A DNA stretch of 64,000 bases, from positions 25,599,405 through 25,663,404 of the forward strand of contig NC_060901.1 of assembly GCF_014805685.1 (NCBI RefSeq). The letters are read 5' to 3'. Origin of the DNA: Silurus meridionalis (taxonomy: Eukaryota > Chordata > Actinopteri > Siluriformes > Siluridae). The translations under genes were made by a program, and so were the position numbers. The notes under the pieces were generated by a model. That model searched no databases, was not told the origin of the DNA, and saw only the letters and a list, made by a program, of their open reading frames with translations. Below are positions 56,245 through 64,000 of this stretch, piece by piece. Each line of letters starts with the position of its first letter. The first letter of the stretch is position 1.

Positions 56245-57847
56245 TTTAAAATATATGCAAGAGTTTATTTAAACTTATGCGGTGAAGTAAATAACACTGG
56301 TGATCTCTTCATCATGGCACCTGTTAGTGGGTGGACATATTTATTAGGCAGCAAGTGCAAATTTTGTCCTTAAATTTGACGTGTGAGAAGCAGGAAAAAT
56401 GGGCAACTGTAAAGATTTGAGCGAGTTTGACGAGGGCCAAACTGTGATGTCTAGACGACTGGGTCAGAGCGTCTCCAAAACTGCAGCTCTTGTGGGGTGT
56501 TTCCCAGTCTGCAGTGTTCAGGATCTATCAAAAGTGGTCTAAGGAAGGAACAGTGGTGAACTGGTGACAAGGTCATGAAACTTCAAGTTCAAGGTCAAGA
56601 GACCTACACACCTGGGAGTCACATGGGACCGCCGAGGAGGATGGCAGCATAGTTGAGTAGCTCCGCAGGCCCACCCATATTTTCAATTTATTCGAGCATA
56701 TATTTCATGTTTATATTTTTCAAAGTTAGTGTCCCAGGTGATTAAACACTCGTGAAACAAAAAGTGATCTGGACCGCAAATCACCCCAGCCGACTGAACA
56801 AGGTTCAAAGATGGAAAACCTATTATCCAAAATAAGAATCGAATTAAAGATCTAGAAAACAGAAGCTGCCGAAACAACGTGAGGATGATTGATCTGAAAG
56901 AAGGGAGGAAGGTGGAATGATCAAGTGCGTGTATAAATTTTTTCGGAAGGACTGGGTATTGATCCGATGGAGAGTTCGATATTGAGAGGCACATCATGCT
57001 CTCGCTCCCAGACCCAGTACAGATCAGCCACAGAGAATAGTCTTGCCTGTTTATACCTATCTTAAGTTGCCACATGAAGTTCAGACTGCTTCTATGTGTT
57101 ACAAATCAATGCTTAATATAAATGCAGATACCTGTAAGAACCTGAAATCTATTTGGCTAAAGGATTTGGGGATAGATATCCATTAAAACGATTAACTGTA
57201 CATCGTAATATGAGTAAGAACATAAGGGAAGCTAGGGGGAGATTCATTCATTACAAAGAAGTACATAGATATTATTCTACACCATCTAGGCTTTACAGAA
57301 TGGGTATAGCTGGAAATAATCTATGCTGAAAAATTTAAGGAAGAAGAAGGTACTTATTTGCATATGATTTGGTAATGTTCATTAGTTTACCCAATTTGGT
57401 GTAAAATTCTGGGAGTAATGCAAGAGTGGGTGGGATCTAATATATCTGTTAAACCACGATTATTCCCTCTGGGAGATAAATCAGTGGTACCCAACATAGC
57501 AAAAAATGTATTTACCCTAATTAAGATTGGTTGTATTACAGCTGCCAGGATGATTTTACACAATTGGAAATGCCCCAAAACCCCAGACTTTAAAGACTGG
57601 ATTGATGGAATGATTGAATTTGCTTCATACGAAAGCATGTTGGGGAGACTGTTATTGAATGCCGTGTTGATGTACTTTAAAGTTTGGACTGTTGAACAAT
57701 AAAAAAAGTTGAAATACAAAAAAAAAAAAGTGTTACGGACCAAATAGTGACCTACTCCCTTGTGTGTGGGTGATTGTCTGATTGTATAGTGTATAGATTG
57801 TATATAACCAGTAAACAAGTGATGAAAACTATTACATCACTGCTTGT

Positions 57848-57908
<61 letters not shown>

Positions 57909-58647
57909 ATGAAGAGCAAACATGAGGAAATATTTTAACACAGTGTGTAGTTTCTTATGAACATTACTGAATTAGTATTGACAGGCTCTGAGTTGTTCTG
58001 AAATGTTGATTTTTATCTTCTTCTTCTTTATCATTTATTCCAGAAAACATACAGTTCTGTAGAGTTGCTGCAGATGGTAAACTGCTCATTAACAGATCAT
58101 TAACTGGTGTGTTCCTACAGGCTGCAGGCTGGAAGGAAATAGAGTGATAAAAGAAATCACTGCATACACAGGAGACTCAGTACTGCTGCCCTGCTCCTGC
58201 ACTGACCTCCACACCAAACCTCAGAGCTTCACATGGGAGCAATACATTAATACATGGGTACAGATATCTCCTGAGAGTGAACAGTATAAAGACAGATTTC
58301 AGATGGTTAATGATCACAGTTCAGGAAATCTCTCTCTGCTCATTTCAAACCTGACTATAAAGGATGGAGGAGATTACATGTGCAGCACAAAGAATGAATA
58401 CAGAGTCATCAGACTCACTGTTGAAGGTAAATAACTCATTTTAATTAACAATGTTTCTTCAGTGATAATCTCATGACAGATTAATATGATGATGGAACAG
58501 CAATGCAATATGTTGATGTTTGTGGTTCGATCCAACAGACGAGCTCCTGTAGCTCACAATGCTGAAGAAGTTCAATGCTGTTAATGATTGATGGGTCTAT
58601 TTTTCATAATGGTAATATATAAAAACAATAATAATATTAATAATAAA

Positions 58648-58686
<39 letters not shown>

Positions 58687-61600
58687 GTAATACACAGGAA
58701 GTGGATAGAAATTTACACACCTGAGTCACAGACCAAACAGTCACCTACACCCTTGTGTGTGGATAATTGTGTGATTGTATAGTGACTTTGGTTCCAATTG
58801 GGTATAAAGTATAGAATGGTAGCCATGTTGGTTGAGGATTCGTTTCACACAGCATTCACCTCTTTTCTGCTCTAAAACAAATCCAACTAATAAACTTCCA
58901 CCTCCATGTTTGACTGTGGGTGTGAAGCAGTCTGTTAACATCATCAACTGACTGTAGAAGACTGTAAAAGGACATCACTCATAATCACACACTCTGGTGC
59001 TTATTGTAATTCTCACCCTCTGGTGTTTTGTATTGTTTTAAAATTTATAATCACACGTTTGATGTCACCCAAATGAGGATGGGTTCCCCTTTTGTGTCTG
59101 GTTCCACTCAAGGTTTCTTCCTCATAACATCTAATGGAGTTTTTCCTGCCACAGTCTCCCCAGGTTTCATCATCAGGGATAAATACACATCATTCACTTT
59201 AATTCTCAAGTTCGCTAAAGCTGCTCTGAGACAATGTCCATTGTGACAAGTGCAATAGAAACAAACGTGAATTTGTTAACAACTTCACTCCTGTTCTCCA
59301 TCTTCTTCTGTTTGAGCAGAAAATGTCATATTTCATCTTCTCGGTTAACAGAACTTTCTTTCAGTCATTCACAGTCAATTCTAATCAGTAAACTAGTAAT
59401 GGAAACTATTATATCACTACTTGTGGTTTGTTTGTGTGTGTGTATGTGTGTTTGTGTGTGTGTGTGTGTGTGTGTTTGTGTGTGTGTGCATAAAGCAAAT
59501 GTGATAAAATATTTCAACACAGTGTGTAGTTTCTTACTGAATTAGTAATGACAAACTCTGAGTTATTAAAAATGCTGATGTCCAGATTTTCTCTTATTCT
59601 TTATTCCAGAAAACATACAGTTAAATATTGTTTACTTTAAATGTTTTACTTTTTTAATCTTTCAGAAAAGCTTTAGGAACAAGAGAAAATGATTGAATTA
59701 AATTCTCCATGTCAAACAATGAATTGTAACTATTTCTATTATAATTTCATCTTCAGTTACATTCCTACTTTAGTGAGTTTAGGAGGTACAGGTTGTCTGT
59801 AGTTCTGTAGAGTTGCTGCAGATGGTGAACTGCTCATTAACAGATCATTAACTGGTGTGTTCCTACAGGCTGCAGACTGGAAGGAAATAGAGAGAGAAAA
59901 GAGATCACTACATACACAGGAGACTCAGTACTGCTGCCCTGCTCCTGCACTGACCTCCACACCAAACCTCAGAGATTCATGTGGAAGAAATACATTAATA
60001 CATGGGTACAGATATCTCCTGAGAGTGAACAGTACAAAGACAGATTCCATCTGGTTAATGATCACAGTTCAGGAAATCTCTCTCTGCTCATATCACACCT
60101 GACTGTAGAGGATGGAGGAGATTACAGGTGTGATGTCCCCAACATGAACTATAAGGACATTCATCTCACAATAAGAGGTAAAACAATTTTTATCAAATAT
60201 TTGGGAAATGCACTGTAGTGTCTATCCAAAATATATTTTTACTACTGCTGTATAATTGAATGCCATTGAGTGTTTATATACATCTGCAAATTTTCTGTTT
60301 CACTGCTCATATATATTTCTGATTATTGTATATTATTTGTGTTTGTGTTCTGACCCACATTCACATCTGATTATGATTCCTGGATTTATTTATAATGTAT
60401 TAAATATTTCTCTCCTTGCAGAGGCTCCAAAAAGACCTTCACCATCCACAACAGCAATCAAATCTACTGCTAAACCAGGTACTAAACAATAGAAAATGTT
60501 TTTTGGTGCTGGTTATTTCTTCATTTTAGAGCAAGTGTCAAACACTAAACTTCAAAAAAATACATTTAATTTTGTCATTTAGTTTTTGTCTCGGCTACAA
60601 AACCAGGCCTGGTGACCAAAAGTTACACAAATCCACAGTCTGGAACATCTGAAAAAGGTAATGATTGATAAATCTTCATTTTTTTGTGTTTTGTGTTTGA
60701 ATAATGTTTCCAGGAAATGAAACGACTTCTAAATATCCAAAAACGACCCAGATGTTTTATTGATTTGATTTAAGTGTGGAAACATTGAAAAATGTGTACC
60801 CATTGTATGAAAATGAAACAAATATCTTAGCTGCCGAGCATTTCATTCCATTCAGATATTTTTTGGCTATAAATCCTAATTTACGTTTCTATAAACTGCA
60901 CTCAAGTAACACAATTAAACTTTTTAAACAAGCAGTCAAGTCGAGTTATAACACGGTTTCAGGAGAGTTTAGTCTTTTCAAAATACATGATCCAGAATAC
61001 TAAAGAGAAAATATTTGTTATCAGTTCTCAGTTCAACAGCCTGGGTCTCAGATGGTATGGGTGCATTAGTGACTATGGAATAGTCAGCTTGGATATCTAG
61101 AAAGGCACATCAGTGCTTAGAGGGTTATACAGGTTTTAGAGCAACATATGCTTCCTTCCAAACAATGTCTTTTTCAGGGAAGGTCTCACATATTTGCACA
61201 TGTACTTTCCAAGACAGGGAATATTTTTCTTCACATATTCCAACAATGTTAGCAGCTGGTGTCAGATAGCAGAGTCAACAATGATACAGCACCAATGAGC
61301 TGAGGGTTAAGGGCCTTGTTCAGGGGCCCCAAGGGTGACAGGTAATATCTAAGGATTGAACCCCAACCTTCTGATCAGTAACCCAAAGCCTTAACCACTG
61401 GGCTTCCACCTCCTCATACTTCAGCAAGGAAATGCTAAAACTGCATGCTGCATGGCTTCATAGTAAGAGAGTCTGGGTGCTGAACTTTCACCACTTGAAA
61501 CATTTGTGCATTCTAAAACAATAAACATGACAAAGAAAATACAGGACTGTTGAACAGCTAGAATCCTGTTTCTAGCACTAATTTCACAACATTCCTCTGC

Positions 61601-62942
61601 CAAAACTCCAGCAACTGGTCTCCTCAGTTCCCAGATGTTTTTAGACTGTTGTTGTGGTAAACATGACCCTGTCCCTAATTATCCATTACATTTTATTCAA
61701 AATATTTTTCTTAAATGCTACATTTCCTCATTTTAACATTGAATATTATTTTGATGTGCTATTGTGAATAGAAAATGGGTTTATGAGATTTGCAAATCAT
61801 TGCATTCTGTTTTTTAATTTCATTTTACCCTGCGTCCCAACTTTTGGAACTGCGGTTTTATACAAATGAGAATTTTAAAGTAAATATATTAAGAATTGAT
61901 TATATGATGGATTGGATCTTACATTAGGAAATTATATGAGAACTTGCAAATCTCACTCACATATCAAACTGATCTTCATTTACATTTTCCATTATTGTTT
62001 CATTGTTTTATCTGTATTTGTGATTATGATTATATATTATTTGTGTTTGTGTTTTGACCCACATTCACATCTGATTATGAATCCTGGATTAATCCTGGAT
62101 TAATGGATCAAATATTTCTCTCCTTGCAGAGGCCCCAAAAAGACCTTCACCATCCACAACAACAATCCAAGCCACTGTTAAACCAGGTACTAAACACCAC
62201 TGTAATAGAAAGTGTTTCTTGGCGCTGGGAATTTCTACATATTAGAGCTCAAACACTAAATTTGAAAAAAAAACAACTTATTTTTGTCATTTAGTTTTTG
62301 TCTCAGCTACAAAACCAGGCCTGGTGACCAAAAGATACACAAATCCACATTCTGAAACATCTGAAAGAGGTAATGATTGATTGATCTTCATTTCTTTGTG
62401 TCTTGTGTTTGAATAATGTTTCAAGGAAATGAAACGACTTCTAAATATCCAAAAACAATCCAGATGTTTTAAAGAAGTGTGGAACCATTGAAAAATGTGT
62501 ACCCATTGTATGAAAATGAAAAATATTTTAACTATATAGCATTTCATTCCATTCAGATTTTTCTAGGCTATTAATCCTAATTTAAGTTGCACATATCAAC
62601 CTGATCTTCATTTACACTTTCCATTATTGTTTCCTTTAAGTAGAACATTCAGTGTAATACAGTGTAAACAGTAATAATGTTCTGGCAGATTCTGAGTCTC
62701 TTCCCTTCGTCCCCTTCGCCTTGGTGACTGTGATCTTTCTACACATTATCGTGGCGGTGGTTTACTGCACCAACAGAAAGAAAGGTACACACTTTCAACG
62801 TCTTGTAATTTTACTACTCTGTGCAAATTTATCCTCCACTTACACAATTTTATCTTCATGAACTTGTTTATTTTTCCATCCAGCTCCTAATACAGTTAAT
62901 TACAGCAGAGGTGATGGAAATGGAACAGTGAGTCTACAGTAA
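56141..62942 (+). CDS. IgR-epsilon: Ig receptor with D1 plus hybrid D1/D2 domain, short tail
   Basis: Exons: leader 56141-56186 ([15 protein letters not shown]), D1 58121-58426, hybrid Ig 59869-60177, stalk 60422-60478, second stalk 60595-60657 (normal acceptor lost), stalk 62130-62186 and 62307-62369, membrane 62689-62784, tail 62884-62942. Without the damaged stalk exon they sum to 993 nt, or 330 residues, in frame. D1 ends KDGGDYMC. The hybrid starts like a D1 exon (GCRLEGN, DLHTKPQ) but ends like D2 ([11 protein letters not shown]). The membrane exon ([20 protein letters not shown]) and tail ([12 protein letters not shown]) match IgR-beta. There is no signalling motif. The original D2 after 58426 has been replaced by Tc1b debris. 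The stalk exon pair is duplicated by a 1.7-kb tandem copy. Intron 1 contains a truncated L1. Whether one transcript joins all exons is inferred from frame only. Confidence 0.72.
56325..56590 (+). mobile_element. Tc1b relic, uninterrupted copy
   Basis: GTGGGTGGACATATTTATTA at 56328 runs straight through the point where the younger Tc1 sits in the delta copy. The coding remnant starts [20 protein letters not shown]. The L1 fragment follows. Confidence 0.75.
56632..57729 (+). mobile_element. Truncated L1/Tx1-like LINE with poly-A tail
   Basis: The 5' part GGACCGCCGAGGAGGATGGC leads into an ORF1-like piece near 56835 ([18 protein letters not shown]). The 3' part (57418-57702) encodes an ORF2 C-terminus ([20 protein letters not shown]), followed by an A-run at 57703-57729. 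The reverse transcriptase is deleted, so it is dead. It lies in intron 1 of IgR-epsilon. Confidence 0.75.
57848..57907. repeat. (GT)n microsatellite
   Basis: Simple repeat in intron 1 of IgR-epsilon, paralogous to the ones at 46857 and 53983. Confidence 0.95.
58520..58610 (+). mobile_element. Tc1b transposase internal fragment replacing D2
   Basis: GGTTCGATCCAACAGACGAG encodes [10 protein letters not shown], a later part of the Tc1b transposase. It abuts GTTGATGTTTGT, the intron sequence that leads into D2 in the paralogues, so a rearrangement removed D2 here. Confidence 0.65.
58648..58686. repeat. (CAT)n microsatellite
   Basis: Thirteen CAT-type triplets in the intron after D1 of IgR-epsilon. 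Confidence 0.95.
58755..58947 (-). mobile_element. Tc1-type transposase fragment (third family)
   Basis: The minus strand encodes [13 protein letters not shown] and [11 protein letters not shown], typical of the central part of Tc1 transposases. About 60 residues only. Intronic debris in IgR-epsilon. Confidence 0.6.
59080..59260 (+). repeat. Dispersed repeat ('CTCAAGGTTTCTTCCT' family)
   Basis: TGGTTCCACTCAAGGTTTCT and AAAGCTGCTCTGAGACAATG match 13203-13430. It is in the intron between D1 and the hybrid Ig exon. Confidence 0.6.
59425..59488. repeat. (GT)n microsatellite
   Basis: Interrupted GT run upstream of the hybrid Ig exon. Confidence 0.9.
61020..61865 (+). mobile_element. Element T relic (Tc1-superfamily) with nested SINE
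   Basis: GTGCATTAGTGACTATGGAA, TTTTAGAGCAACATATGCTT and the 3' end GGGTTTATGAGATTTGCAAA mark the same element as 39280-40030. The inverted SINE is nested at 61305-61415. It is in the stalk-region introns of IgR-epsilon. Confidence 0.7.
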
Positions 62943-63222
62943 AGAAGAACATCAACAGAAGAACACACATGTAACAGCAGTGACAGTCTTACACACCTGA
63001 TTAACAGACCAGAGAGCAACTTGTTACAATACTTGTCCACTTTATGCATGCTATTTCATTCTATTTAATGCTAAATATTACAGTATTTAACCCTACTATA
63101 CAATCTATTGTATACACATCCGTTTTTCTCTTTTCTTTATGTAGTTAAAAGAACATAAGAATGCAGCTTGTCATATTACTAAGGACCATAACATGGTCAA
63201 TTCTTCTCATCTCTGTTAAATA
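62943..63222. other. 3' flank of IgR-epsilon
   Basis: Homologous to the 3' flank of IgR-gamma (40471-40720). No clear AATAAA close to the stop; no gene. Confidence 0.55.
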
Positions 63223-64000
63223 CAGTAAAACCCGGTTATGTTAAGTGTTGAGATATCCGATGATCTAGATAAACGAAAACCAATATGTCGGCAATATATT
63301 AACGTGCTTGAAATTTCTTTATGTACATGATGTGCGTTATTAAATGAGTGTGCATGTGTTTTTTAGAGTTTTTTTTACGCAACAGCGTTGCCGCAATTTG
63401 TTTGATGAAGGCATGCTATAAAAATGTACATACATGTTTGTTAACAACAAAAGGCATAAGAAAACCTGTAATGCGGATAAGGAGGCGGAAGCCAAAGTAA
63501 ACGCAAACAAAGTTTATTGAGAATATTAAGGAGATAATCCACCAATACTTGTAGCGAAGCAGTAATATCCAGTGGTGCGCTCCGGGAGCGCGGTCCACGA
63601 AGTTCTGTGAAAGCAGAGACAGTTCGTGTAGAGAATCCACGAATCGGCGCTATGGAAAGTGCAGTGCTGGGCAGCAACGAATAAACGTGGTGCAGACAGC
63701 ATGAACATGGAAAACAGCAGGATCGGGGTAATCCGGGGTGCCATTGAGAGAATGCGGAGTCCGAGAAGAAGGGTACGTAGCGGGATACGTGATTACACAG
63801 ACCGCCATGAACCAACACATATGATCATGCACAAACAATAACGGACCGCGAGTGTGTGGAGGTGAGGGGCTTAAATAGGAGATAGGATGAGTGAGTGAAT
63901 AAGAGTCAGGTGTGAGATCAGCATGACTGCGACAAGCTCGCCCGCATGGGAGAAGAGGCAGGGTGCTTCGTGGAATGCCGCTGCCAAAGGGGGGCGTGGC
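63223..64000. mobile_element. Second pogo/Tigger-like MITE, cut by window end
   Basis: Starts CAGTAAAACCCGGTTATG, the same terminus as the right end of 33646-34600 in reverse. It reads through GTTTGTTAACAACAAAAGGC, the intact counterpart of the LTR insertion point in the first copy. Confidence 0.65.
63467..64000 (+). mobile_element. Third family-L LTR-like insertion, incomplete
   Basis: Starts TGTAATGCGGATAAGGAGGC, resembling the starts at 33973 and 37623. The GGGGGGCGTGGC at the window end matches sequence about 18 bp before the end of the first copy. GC-richer than its surroundings. Its end lies outside the window. Confidence 0.55.

Noticed and set aside
57418..57702. A 94-residue open frame as a host gene
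   Set aside because: Its sequence matches the C-terminal texture of L1/Tx1 ORF2 and is followed by a poly-A tail, so it belongs to a LINE.

Overview
The window is AT-rich vertebrate nuclear DNA from a teleost fish, probably an otophysan such as a catfish or tetra (this placement is an inference from repeat style, not proven). The evidence is split genes with GT-AG introns, fish-type finTRIM genes, fish immunoglobulin-domain receptors, several Tc1/mariner families, DIRS and L1-type retroelements, tRNA-derived SINEs and very many (GT)n, (TA)n and (GATA)n microsatellites. No bacterial or viral gene organisation is present.

Layout. (1) 1-2.5 kb: a minus-strand two-Ig-domain receptor gene (IgR-alpha), without its 3' end. 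(2) 4.9-27.1 kb: a finTRIM cluster. Three genes lie on the minus strand (TRIM-A 4920-8118, TRIM-B 10736-14935, TRIM-C 16029-20937), with a dead TRIM fragment between A and B. One lies on the plus strand (TRIM-D 22124-27124), head-to-head with C. All four share one six-exon plan (RING plus two B-boxes / 96 nt / 234 nt / 163-172 nt / 54-60 nt / B30.2), and the exons sum to open frames of 540, 552, 555 and 565 residues. (3) 28.4-63 kb: plus-strand paralogous Ig receptor genes. IgR-beta (28410-32244) has two Ig domains, a transmembrane segment and a short tail. IgR-gamma (37131-40470) is damaged. IgR-delta (44570-49272) has two Ig domains and a long tail with an ITIM. IgR-epsilon (56141-62942) has a D1 domain followed by a hybrid D1/D2 domain and a short tail. 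Every Ig gene except beta and alpha sits behind a repeated cassette of two leader exons, each with a conserved upstream block carrying an ETS-like CTTCCTGT motif.

How it may work together (inference). FinTRIMs are cytosolic RING E3 ligases expanded in fish antiviral immunity. The Ig genes encode paired-type surface receptors: short-tailed forms with no signalling motif of their own and one ITIM-bearing inhibitory form. The region therefore looks like a birth-and-death innate immune locus. Its history can be read from shared and unshared transposon insertions: a Tc1-superfamily relic in the same intron of beta, gamma and epsilon, paralogous empty sites for a Tc1 element and for LTR insertions, an A-B-A' mosaic duplication at 52.1-55.0 kb, and a solo LTR 38 bp after the delta stop codon.

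All exon boundaries are read by eye from splice motifs, frame and comparison between paralogues inside the window. No expression data or database search was available.
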